Below are positions 9,310 to 15,151 of a stretch of 38,171 nt of DNA, piece by piece. The position numbers were made by a program, and so were the translations under genes. The stretch is from a virus: positions 1 to 38,171 of IMG/VR virus record IMGVR_UViG_3300027969_000210; one strand, written 5' to 3'. Under the pieces are notes generated by a model. It ran no database searches. It saw only the letters and a list, made by a program, of their open reading frames with translations, and was not told the DNA's origin. Within the stretch, counting starts at the first letter, position 1. Each line of letters opens with the position of its first letter.

Positions 9310-9509
9310 TTCTTAAAGGCTAAGACAAACTCTGATCGTGCTTCGGTCTCAGTGATTGGGTCAATGTCGTGACGTTCACCGGCAAAATATTCAAGCACTA
9401 ACCCAGTCGGACTCCAAAGAGATCCGTCAAACAATTCATGACCAGAATCTGAAACACGCAAAAGAGCTTTTGGTTCTGGAAGATCCCAAGTGAAATATTT
9501 CGCGCTCAT
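9306..9509 (-). CDS. Hypothetical 67-residue protein, last gene of inverted cassette
   Basis: This minus-strand gene reads from ATG 9509 to TAG 9306. The start overlaps the stop of the preceding ribbon-helix-helix gene as ATGA, so the two are translationally coupled. The protein is acidic ('WDLPEPKALLRV', 'SLWSPTGLVLEYFAGERHD') and has no membrane segment or recognised domain. Because it directly follows a small DNA-binding protein it could be the partner in a two-gene regulatory or toxin-antitoxin-like unit, but nothing in its sequence proves this. The stop codon overlaps that of the plus-strand gene ending at 9309. Confidence 0.68.
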   Translation of the reverse strand: MSAKYFTWDLPEPKALLRVSDSGHELFDGSLWSPTGLVLEYFAGERHDIDPITETEARSEFVLAFKN

Positions 9510-9679
9510 TTTTTGACCACCCTTCTTTTCTCGATTGCATCATATCGATTTTCTGCATATTGCGTCAGTGCAATTCTTACAATGTCAGAGACCGTTCGCT
9601 GCTCTAGCTCGGCTCGCTCTTTTGCTGCTTCCCAGAGCTCATCGTCCACTCTGATCGCTCGCTGCTTCGTATTAGCCAA
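9506..9679 (-). CDS. Ribbon-helix-helix DNA-binding protein
   Basis: This small gene of 57 residues starts at TTG 9679, with a GAAGGGA-type ribosome site upstream, and ends at TGA 9506. The protein begins MANTKQRAIRVDDELWEAAK and continues through 'ERAELEQRTVSDIVRIAL'. That is a clear MetJ/Arc ribbon-helix-helix pattern: a short beta strand with alternating polar and hydrophobic residues, helix A, a turn, then helix B. Such proteins bind DNA as dimers and often repress their own operon. It overlaps both neighbours (TTGGCTAA upstream, ATGA downstream), supporting its reality despite its size. It is a candidate regulator of this cassette. Confidence 0.8.
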   Translation of the reverse strand: MANTKQRAIRVDDELWEAAKERAELEQRTVSDIVRIALTQYAENRYDAIEKRRVVKK

Positions 9680-9923
9680 GATGCTTCGTCCCTTCAGTCT
9701 GCGCGCTCCACTTGGTATCGAAAAACAAACCGCACTTCGCGCCGCCGATTACTTGCCAAGCCCAACGATTGTGATCATATTTAACCTGGACACCGCTGAC
9801 GTGGATCCAGTGCTTCTTCCCCTTGCCCTGGCTAACCCATTCGCTGGGAATAACCGATGACAACATTCTCTCATAAACATTGACTTTATTCACTGCACTT
9901 CCTTTCGTTGATTCTGACTTCAT
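9672..9923 (-). CDS. Hypothetical 83-residue protein
   Basis: This minus-strand gene runs from ATG 9923 to TAA 9672 and overlaps the upstream zinc-finger gene by four bases. The sequence is Trp- and Lys-rich in the middle ('SEWVSQGKGKKHWIHVSG', 'VKYDHNRWAWQVIGGAK') and looks like a compact beta-rich domain. I do not recognise a family. Operon position and strict overlap spacing argue that it is a real gene. No signal peptide or membrane helix is visible. Confidence 0.68.
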   Translation of the reverse strand: MKSESTKGSAVNKVNVYERMLSSVIPSEWVSQGKGKKHWIHVSGVQVKYDHNRWAWQVIGGAKCGLFFDTKWSAQTEGTKHLG

Positions 9924-10144
9924 GCACTTACTCCATAAGCTTCTCTCCAGTTGAATCCAGCTGCATCGTCAAGAGCTTGAGCAGCTTTGATCCTGTCCGC
10001 GTGAATCTCGGAAGCTTTATGACCAGAAGGTCTCATGCAAGATCTTCCAGGAGTCGCCTGACAGCTAGGACAGACAACAGCTTTGAAGCAGGTGTCCCCT
10101 CTACTTGTACCCTCGCAGAACTCACATTCTTTGATCTCGATCAT
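9920..10144 (-). CDS. Zinc-finger protein, actinophage CPxC type
   Basis: This 74-residue protein runs from ATG 10144 to TGA 9920. It has a first pair C7-x2-C10, C19, and the signature 'CPSCQATPGRSCMRPSG' (C25, C28, C36), followed by H42 and H48 in 'GHKASEIHADRI'. This arrangement is common in short actinobacterial and actinophage zinc-finger proteins thought to bind nucleic acid. The C-terminal tail is short and acidic. It is coupled to both neighbours by four-base overlaps. The precise DNA target is unknown. Confidence 0.82.
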   Translation of the reverse strand: MIEIKECEFCEGTSRGDTCFKAVVCPSCQATPGRSCMRPSGHKASEIHADRIKAAQALDDAAGFNWREAYGVSA

Positions 10145-10281
10145 GCTGCCACCTTCATCTCCACTGCAATTCCAGCCTTTTCATAAGCTTTGATCAAAGC
10201 TTTGATTCTTGTCGCACTCAATTCAGCTCTTGCGAACTCTTCCTGAGATTCTATTGAAACGATGCTGACTAAAGTTTTCAT
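10141..10281 (-). CDS. Very small hypothetical protein (46 residues)
   Basis: This gene reads from ATG 10281 to TGA 10141. It overlaps the preceding gene by four bases at its start and the next gene by four bases at its stop, which is the main evidence that it is translated. The product begins MKTLVSIVSIESQEEFARAE and is predicted to be mainly helical, with a basic, Ala-rich middle. No family is recognised. Confidence 0.65.
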   Translation of the reverse strand: MKTLVSIVSIESQEEFARAELSATRIKALIKAYEKAGIAVEMKVAA

Positions 10282-10616
10282 GCTGATAACCTCTCTCCGA
10301 ACTCTTCGTTGGATCTAAAGCAAGAAGCTTGATATGCGACCTCACCGATATTTTCGCAATACACGCCCTCGACGGATCCTTTGATGAACATCTTTCCCCC
10401 ACGCTTGAACATTCTTCGGACTGTATAAGTATCGTCCCAAGCTAAATCGATCATGACTGAATAGCCGTTACTCACTGGCAAAGTGATTCCTGTTTTACGA
10501 ACCTCAACTCGACCACCAGAGATCGCGAAAATATTCATTTTTCCGATCTGAGAGATCAATTCTTGAGAGCTACATTCACGCATAAATTCAAAATGCTTTC
10601 CTTCTAAGATTTCCAT
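10278..10616 (-). CDS. Conserved-type actinophage hypothetical protein, first gene of inverted cassette
   Basis: This 112-residue protein runs from ATG 10616, with an AGGGA ribosome site just upstream, to TGA 10278. The core contains 'IGKMNIFAISGGRVEV', 'LPVSNGYSVMIDLAWDDTY', 'TVRRMFKRGGKMFIKG' and 'GEVAYQASCFRS'. I associate this pattern with a widespread actinophage family of unknown function, usually found among early or lysogeny genes. The protein is probably a small soluble beta-rich domain. It is the promoter-proximal gene of the six-gene minus-strand operon. Confidence 0.75.
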   Translation of the reverse strand: MEILEGKHFEFMRECSSQELISQIGKMNIFAISGGRVEVRKTGITLPVSNGYSVMIDLAWDDTYTVRRMFKRGGKMFIKGSVEGVYCENIGEVAYQASCFRSNEEFGERLSA

Positions 10617-10650
10617 TTCTTTCCCTTCGTTGGTTTCCCTTACATAAGCA

Positions 10651-10679
10651 AAGCTACTCTTCTGTCACGACATTGTCAA
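10651..10679 (-). promoter_or_regulatory. Sigma70-like promoter for the inverted cassette
   Basis: On the minus strand a perfect -35 hexamer TTGACA (10679-10674) is followed after exactly 17 bases by TAGCTT (10656-10651), a reasonable -10. The predicted transcript would start near 10644 and have a leader of about 28 bases before ATG 10616. This is the clearest sigma70-type promoter I found in the window. It would let the cassette be expressed independently of the late operon, for example in a lysogen. Confidence 0.6.
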
Positions 10680-10854
10680 CACACCACGAGACCAAAAAAA
10701 TGCACTCCTTGGGTGTACGGTTTCCTCAGGGATAAGTCGGAAGATTTTCATTTCGCCCCCAACCCGGACAAGCCAGTGCCCACGAGGCGCTTTTCGCCAT
10801 GTCCAAAAGCTTTCCTGAAGCGAGGTGCTTTGGGTCTATCCCAGGAGGATGAAA
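10680..10854 (+). promoter_or_regulatory. Leader region before scaffold gene, with small hairpin
   Basis: This gap separates the divergent minus-strand cassette from the capsid genes and holds no convincing coding frame. CCAAAAGC (10803-10810) can pair with GCTTTGG (10827-10833) with one bulged A, placing a hairpin just before the strong ribosome site AGGAGG (10843-10848). A plus-strand promoter for the capsid genes would be expected here because transcription from upstream must cross an antisense operon. I did not find a good -35/-10 pair. Confidence 0.35.
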
Positions 10855-11391
10855 ATGGCCAATGAGCCTGAAGATAAGACAGCGGCACCAGCCGACGTCG
10901 ACAACAACGCCGCACCAACCCCACAAGCTGAGGACAAGGGTCCAGGCTGGGAGGGTGAATTCGATGAGGAGCGAGCAAAGCGCCTAGTCACAAATCTCCG
11001 CGAGGAGACAAAGAAGACAAAGGACGAGCTCGCAGAACTTCGCAAGAAGCTCAACGAAAAAGAGGATGCGGAGAAAAGTGAGTATCAAAGACTCCAGGAG
11101 CGCGCAGAGCGTGCCGAATCGGAACTCAATGAGACTCGATCTGCTCTTCTCGTCGCTGAAATTTCCAAGGAGTACGGCGTCCCTGCCAATCTCTTAACCG
11201 GAAAAGATCGCGAAGAGATCGAAGCGAAAGCAAAGGCCCTATCTGAATGGGCCGGAGCCGCAAAACGCCCAGCGGATGACGTACCTGGAAAGCCGCGACC
11301 AAAGCTTGTCTCTGGCTCCGGTGCACCCGACACAGATGGCGAAGCCTTCGATGCGATGGCTACCGCCAAAAAGATTCGCGAACGCTACTAA
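10855..11391 (+). CDS. Scaffolding protein
   Basis: This 178-residue protein starts at ATG 10855, six bases after AGGAGG. An in-frame reading from 10825 would place the ribosome site inside the gene and is rejected. The protein has an acidic, Ala/Pro-rich N-terminus, a highly charged coiled-coil middle ('EETKKTKDELAELRKKLNEK' to 'ERAERAESELNETR') and a basic C-terminal end ('AKKIRERY') suited to contact the capsid inner surface. Size, composition and position directly before the major capsid gene are typical of tailed-phage scaffolds, which organise procapsid assembly and then leave. Confidence 0.88.
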   Translation: MANEPEDKTAAPADVDNNAAPTPQAEDKGPGWEGEFDEERAKRLVTNLREETKKTKDELAELRKKLNEKEDAEKSEYQRLQERAERAESELNETRSALLVAEISKEYGVPANLLTGKDREEIEAKAKALSEWAGAAKRPADDVPGKPRPKLVSGSGAPDTDGEAFDAMATAKKIRERY

Positions 11392-11430
11392 ACCAATACA
11401 CACGGTCCTCCTGAAAGGAAACCAAGCCTC

Positions 11431-12339
11431 ATGGCAAACACATTCAACACAGACAAAAACGTTGCTGGCAAAATGGCTGCAACAGCTCTCGGACTACTAC
11501 TTCCGGACATGGTGCTTGCACGCACAGTCAACCGCGACTTCGAAGCTGACTTCGCTGGTGGAGTTGGAAACGTTGTCAACGTAAAGCGTCCTCTTGCTCT
11601 CACAGCTAACGAGCGCGCCTACGGTGCAACATCAGCAATCACAATCAGCACAATCACTGAGCCAGCTGTTCAACCTGTAACAATTTCAAAGCAGGTTTAT
11701 AGCGCTGTTTCAGTAACAGACGAAGATCTAAACATGGAGCTTGAAGACTTCGGTCGTCAGGTACTTCTCCCACAGACAACAGCTGTGGCCTACGCAGTTG
11801 AGAAGGCAATCGCTGACGAAATTGCAGCGCTTCCAGGCTCAGGCATCTCATGGGGCAGCGACTACATCGCAGCATTCGCAGAAGCACGCAAGAAGCTTCG
11901 TGAAATGGGAGTCCCAACAACAAACCTCGTCGCAGCTATCGGCACAGACGTCGCAGCTGCACTATTGAAGTCAGACCTTCTTCGCAAGGTTGATTCTTCA
12001 GGTACAGGCGACGCTCTACGCGAAGCAACAATCGGACGCCTAATGGGCTTCGACGTAATTGAAAGCAACATGCTTCCAGCTGGCGCAGGTTACTTCTACC
12101 ATCGCGACGCGTTCACTCTTGCAGTGCGTGCTCCTCGCGTACCAGAAGGCGTCACATTCGGTCAGTCAGTTGCAGCCAATGGCTTTGCAATTCGCTACGT
12201 CCGCGACTATGACCCAACTGTCCTAGCTGATCGCTCAATCTTGAGCACATTCATCGGCACAGAGACAATGTCATTGACAAAGCAGAAGGACGGCACAGCT
12301 GTTGTCCCTGCAATCAAGGTATCTGCCAACGGTTCATAA
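11431..12339 (+). CDS. Major capsid protein
   Basis: This 302-residue protein follows the scaffold gene and has an AAAGGAAA ribosome site. It begins MANTFNTDKNVAGKM and shows typical segments of the P22-coat-like/HK97-fold actinophage capsid family: 'NVKRPLALTANERAYG', 'TEPAVQPVTISKQVYSAVSV', 'MGFDVIESNMLPAGAGYFYH' and 'GFAIRYVRDYDPTVLADR'. It forms the icosahedral shell. There is no N-terminal delta domain, in agreement with a separate scaffold protein. Codon use favours GCA, CTC/CTT and ACA, as expected for a highly expressed gene here. Confidence 0.93.
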   Translation: MANTFNTDKNVAGKMAATALGLLLPDMVLARTVNRDFEADFAGGVGNVVNVKRPLALTANERAYGATSAITISTITEPAVQPVTISKQVYSAVSVTDEDLNMELEDFGRQVLLPQTTAVAYAVEKAIADEIAALPGSGISWGSDYIAAFAEARKKLREMGVPTTNLVAAIGTDVAAALLKSDLLRKVDSSGTGDALREATIGRLMGFDVIESNMLPAGAGYFYHRDAFTLAVRAPRVPEGVTFGQSVAANGFAIRYVRDYDPTVLADRSILSTFIGTETMSLTKQKDGTAVVPAIKVSANGS

Positions 12340-12381
12340 ATAACCGAAACCAATCTCGGCTCTGACTAGATAGGACATCAC

Positions 12382-12816
12382 ATGAGCGCACTTGCAACAA
12401 TCGCAGCGATCGAAACTCGGCTAGGACTTGAAATCGGGTCCTTGCAAGGTGCCGATCTTGCGCGTGCGAATGCTGCTCTTGATGATGCTTCTGCTCTAGT
12501 CAGAGCCGAGGCTGGCAAGCCTTGGATCACTGAAGAGGGAATTGTCATCGCTCCCCCTGAAGTCATCACAATCGTCATCAAAGCATCAATTCGCGAATTC
12601 AAAAATCCTGACGGATTCTCAACCGAACAGCTCGGCGATTACAGCTACCGAACCGAAAACACCGGCGGCGTATATCTCACAGATGAAGAGCGTCGCATCA
12701 TTCGCAATGCTTCTGGATCTGGAGCTCACGGCGTCTGGTCTCCAAGAACTCCAAGCGCTTACGGCGACAAGGTTGTTCTTGCTCATGATTACTATATGGG
12801 TGATCTCGAGTCATGA
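12382..12816 (+). CDS. Head-tail adaptor (connector) protein
   Basis: This 144-residue protein begins MSALATIAAIETRLGLEIG. An all-helical N-terminal half ('ADLARANAALDDASALVRAE') is followed by 'IVIKASIREFKNPDGFSTEQ' and a C-terminal region with 'DYSYRT' and 'LTDEERRII'. These features match the gp6/gp15-type adaptor that docks under the portal in siphoviruses. The gene overlaps the next one by four bases (ATGA at 12813), marking the start of the head-tail joining cluster. Confidence 0.85.
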   Translation: MSALATIAAIETRLGLEIGSLQGADLARANAALDDASALVRAEAGKPWITEEGIVIAPPEVITIVIKASIREFKNPDGFSTEQLGDYSYRTENTGGVYLTDEERRIIRNASGSGAHGVWSPRTPSAYGDKVVLAHDYYMGDLES

Positions 12817-13157
12817 TCTTCACCAACCTTCCAGATGAAGTGTTGATCATCCACCCAGCAAAAATCTTGGACGAATATGGCAATCCATCACTGTCTTTCA
12901 ATGATGACAGTGAGATTGATTCAACTCGCGGATGGCTTCAACGTGAGCAAGGGATCGGTGGCGAATCCACCAGCGTAGAGCGCAACAGCTCCGCATCACT
13001 TTTCAGATTATTCCTTCCAGCTGGCACAGAAATTTCAGCTCGTGATCAAATCCAGATTGAAAGCAACACCTACACCGTCGATGGTGAGCCCGTCGTATCT
13101 CGTGGACTTCGCGGCACAGCTCACATCAAAGCTCGTCTTCGCAGACTCGAGGGCTGA
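12813..13157 (+). CDS. Head-tail stopper protein
   Basis: This 114-residue, beta-rich protein is coupled to the adaptor by ATGA overlap. It contains 'RGWLQREQG', 'LFLPAGTEISARDQIQIESN' and 'TYTVDGEPV', the pattern of SPP1 gp16-like stoppers and related neck proteins that close the portal channel after packaging. Function is assigned from this pattern, size and gene order, and is moderately secure. Confidence 0.78.
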   Translation: MIFTNLPDEVLIIHPAKILDEYGNPSLSFNDDSEIDSTRGWLQREQGIGGESTSVERNSSASLFRLFLPAGTEISARDQIQIESNTYTVDGEPVVSRGLRGTAHIKARLRRLEG

Positions 13158-13445
13158 ATGGGACGCATCGTCAAGATTCGTCGAGCTGGAGTTGTCGAGG
13201 TTCTCAAGTCAATGCCGGTTCGCAAAGAGATCAGTGGCGTTGCAGAAGGAATCGGAAACGCAGTTCGTGGCGATGAACCAATTCTTCGCCATGGAGCTGA
13301 CATCAAAGTTGAAAATTACACAACAGACCGCGCCGCTTCGGCAGTCCTGATCATGCACCCAGTCGGAATGGGCATCCAGGCAAAATACGGCACTCTCACC
13401 CGAGCTGCATCAAGTGCGGGTCTTCAGGTTAGGAATAAAAAATGA
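13158..13445 (+). CDS. Neck/tail-completion protein (HK97 gp10-like position)
   Basis: This 95-residue basic protein starts immediately after the previous stop. It has helical stretches ('RRAGVVEVLKSMPVRKEISG', 'VAEGIGNAVRG') and a C-terminal 'YGTLTRAASSAGLQVRN'. Proteins of this size and order in actinophages sit between the stopper and the tail terminator and join head to tail. Sequence evidence for a named family is weak, so the role is largely from synteny. It overlaps the following gene by ATGA. Confidence 0.75.
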   Translation: MGRIVKIRRAGVVEVLKSMPVRKEISGVAEGIGNAVRGDEPILRHGADIKVENYTTDRAASAVLIMHPVGMGIQAKYGTLTRAASSAGLQVRNKK

Positions 13446-13855
13446 AGCCGCTGATTGTTTTTCCTGACGCGATGCTTGCAGTTGTTGAAACTTTGCGCGA
13501 TCGCTTAGAGATGATCGAAGAAGGTGCCGGAGTAACGGTCGGCACAAAGGTCGCCTTCGATCGCTCACTCGATAAATCAAATCTTCCTTATGTCCTCGTC
13601 CGACTTGATGGCTCATCACTGAGTCGCCAGGTTGATGAAGAGGCAACTGTAAGAGTGTCGGTCTGGCACAAGACAGAAGCAAAAGGGCTTGCACTTGCGC
13701 AAGCCTGTCGAGCGTTGCTGCTCTCTTATGAGGGCGGCGCAAAAATCCGCGTGATTACCCCACTGACGGGAGCTATTCCCACCAGTGATCCAGAGAGCGG
13801 CGATCCACTCTCTAGCTTCACGGTCGCAGTTCGCTTGCGACCATCCACCATCTAA
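13442..13855 (+). CDS. Tail terminator protein
   Basis: This 137-residue protein has an N-terminal helix ('DAMLAVVETLRDRLEMIEEG') and strands typical of lambda gpU/SPP1 gp17-like terminators: 'LPYVLVRLDG', 'RQVDEEATVRVSVWH' and 'SSFTVAVRLRPS'. A helix ('KGLALAQACRALLLSY') lies between the strands. This protein caps the tail tube and forms the joining surface. It precedes the major tail protein, as expected. Confidence 0.83.
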   Translation: MKPLIVFPDAMLAVVETLRDRLEMIEEGAGVTVGTKVAFDRSLDKSNLPYVLVRLDGSSLSRQVDEEATVRVSVWHKTEAKGLALAQACRALLLSYEGGAKIRVITPLTGAIPTSDPESGDPLSSFTVAVRLRPSTI

Positions 13856-13869
13856 GTTAGGAGAACAAC

Positions 13870-14421
13870 ATGGCAGGAGATGCCACAAACGCCGCACTTT
13901 GGCAAAACGCGGACGTCTACATTGCAGCCGCGAACGCAGCTGGTCCCTCAAACGTATCCTCAGCATGGGGAATCGCTTGGTCAGCTGTTGGACTACTCGA
14001 CGGAGAGGCCGGCTTTGCTGAGTCTCGCGAAGAAGAGTCGAACGAGATTTATGCATGGGGCGGCCTTCTTGTAAAGAAGACAAAGTCCAAGCACAAGCGC
14101 ACCATCAAATTCGTAGCTCTTGAGAACAACGCGACCGTCTTTGGTCTCGTCAACCCAGGATCAACTCGCACAACTGCTTCAGGTTTAACAACCGCCAGCA
14201 TCAAGACTCCAAAGCTCACAGAGTTCGCAATCGGATTCGAGTCACGCGATGGAGTAACAACAAAGCGCCGCACAATCAAGCGCGCAGTTGTTGAAGAAAT
14301 TGGCGAGACAGTGGAATCAGAATCAGGTCTCACAGTTTATGAAATCACTGTGACTATCTATCCAGAGACAGACGGCACGCTATACACCGAAATCTCTGGC
14401 TCGACTTCAGCTTCTTCATAA
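13870..14421 (+). CDS. Major tail protein
   Basis: This 183-residue protein is preceded by TTAGGAGAAC. It begins MAGDATNAALWQNADVYIAA, with 'WGIAWSAVGLLDGEAGFAES' and 'EIYAWGGLLVKKTKSKHKRT' in the middle and a Thr/Ser-rich end. This is the actinophage tail-tube family. It polymerises in hexameric rings around the tape measure. A strong hairpin lies 20 bases after its stop, consistent with making more of this protein than of the downstream genes. Confidence 0.92.
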   Translation: MAGDATNAALWQNADVYIAAANAAGPSNVSSAWGIAWSAVGLLDGEAGFAESREEESNEIYAWGGLLVKKTKSKHKRTIKFVALENNATVFGLVNPGSTRTTASGLTTASIKTPKLTEFAIGFESRDGVTTKRRTIKRAVVEEIGETVESESGLTVYEITVTIYPETDGTLYTEISGSTSASS

Positions 14422-14440
14422 GAAGGAACTGAATAGGGGC

Positions 14441-14470
14441 GGCAGGGTCGTTGCGCGGAGCGACCCTGCC
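14441..14470 (+). terminator. Strong stem-loop after major tail protein (attenuator)
   Basis: GGCAGGGTCG (14441-14450) pairs perfectly over 10 bp with CGACCCTGCC (14461-14470) around a 10-base loop. The following bases (ACTCTCTTAT) are pyrimidine-rich but are not a clean U-tract. I interpret it as a partial terminator or mRNA-stabilising 3' hairpin that sets the expression step between the highly expressed major tail protein and the chaperones. Confidence 0.65.
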
Positions 14471-14513
14471 ACTCTCTTATCCGCAGACACCGCGCACCGC
14501 GAAAGGGAAAAAC

Positions 14514-14786
14514 ATGACCGCAGTTGAAAACGCAGCAAAAGCAGAAGCTCTCAAGAAGGCACATCACTTCACCTTTGATGGTGAAAAGTATTCGGTCGCT
14601 CCAACAGTTGACTGGGACGTCGAAGTCCTAGAAGCAGTGGAAGACGAAAAGATTGTCGCCGTAGTTCGAGCAATCCTCGGCGAAAAGCAATGGACACAAT
14701 TCAAGGCAAAGAAGCGCAAAGTCGAAGATCTCACTCGCCTCTTTGAAGCTATCTCGAAGGCAGCTGGTCTCCAGGGAAACTCCTAG
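14514..14786 (+). CDS. Tail assembly chaperone G
   Basis: This 90-residue protein starts at ATG 14514 after GAAAGGGAAA. A longer in-frame reading starting at 14451 would run through the hairpin and is rejected. It is Lys/Glu-rich with 'VDWDVEVLEAVEDEKIVAVV' and 'LTRLFEAISKAAGLQ', like gpG-type chaperones that coat the tape measure before tail assembly. Its last codons contain the slippery heptamer GGGAAAC (14774-14780) six bases before the TAG stop, allowing a fraction of ribosomes to make the longer GT form. Confidence 0.87.
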   Translation: MTAVENAAKAEALKKAHHFTFDGEKYSVAPTVDWDVEVLEAVEDEKIVAVVRAILGEKQWTQFKAKKRKVEDLTRLFEAISKAAGLQGNS

Positions 14787-15142
14787 AGCTCGTCAGATTT
14801 CTTCGCGAGCACGAGGAAGCTGTCGAGGCTGATCTTCAGCGCTACTACAACATCGATCTCGCAAAGTTGTATCTGGGCGAGCTCTCACTTCGACGCTACT
14901 CGGTTCTCATTCATAACCTTCCACCAGGCTCTTCGGTCTGGGCAATCTCAAACGATATTCCCCTGGGCTGGACGATGAGCGACTTCTTGCTTGCTGATTT
15001 ATTCCACGCCTTTTCTGGTGAAGCACATCCAGCTCGTCCAACGGGCAAGGAAAAATCTGCTCAGGCCAGAGTCAAGCAAGTTGCATCAAAACTTCTTCAA
15101 CAGCAACAACGGCTTCAAGCCGATTCCACATCAACTTCATAA
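14514..15142 (+). CDS. Tail assembly chaperone GT, made by -1 frameshift
   Basis: Ribosomes slipping -1 on G-GGA-AAC (14774-14780) leave the G frame and continue in the frame that reads LLELVRFLREHEEAVEADLQ and onward to TAA 15140-15142. The fusion is about 209 residues. The T part contains 'YYNIDLAKLYLGELSLRRY' and 'DIPLGWTMSDFLLADLFHAF', typical of siphovirus T domains. The downstream frame is open through the slip site and lacks a good start of its own, and the geometry matches a -1 shift exactly. A fixed G to GT ratio is known to be needed for tail assembly in lambda-like systems. Confidence 0.88.
14774..14780 (+). promoter_or_regulatory. -1 ribosomal frameshift slippery site GGGAAAC
   Basis: The heptamer has the canonical X-XXY-YYZ form in the zero frame (G GGA AAC). 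Both tRNAs can re-pair after moving back one base. The zero-frame stop follows two codons later, and the -1 frame stays open for 120 codons encoding a T-like domain. Confidence 0.88.
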
Positions 15143-15151
15143 GGAGGACTC

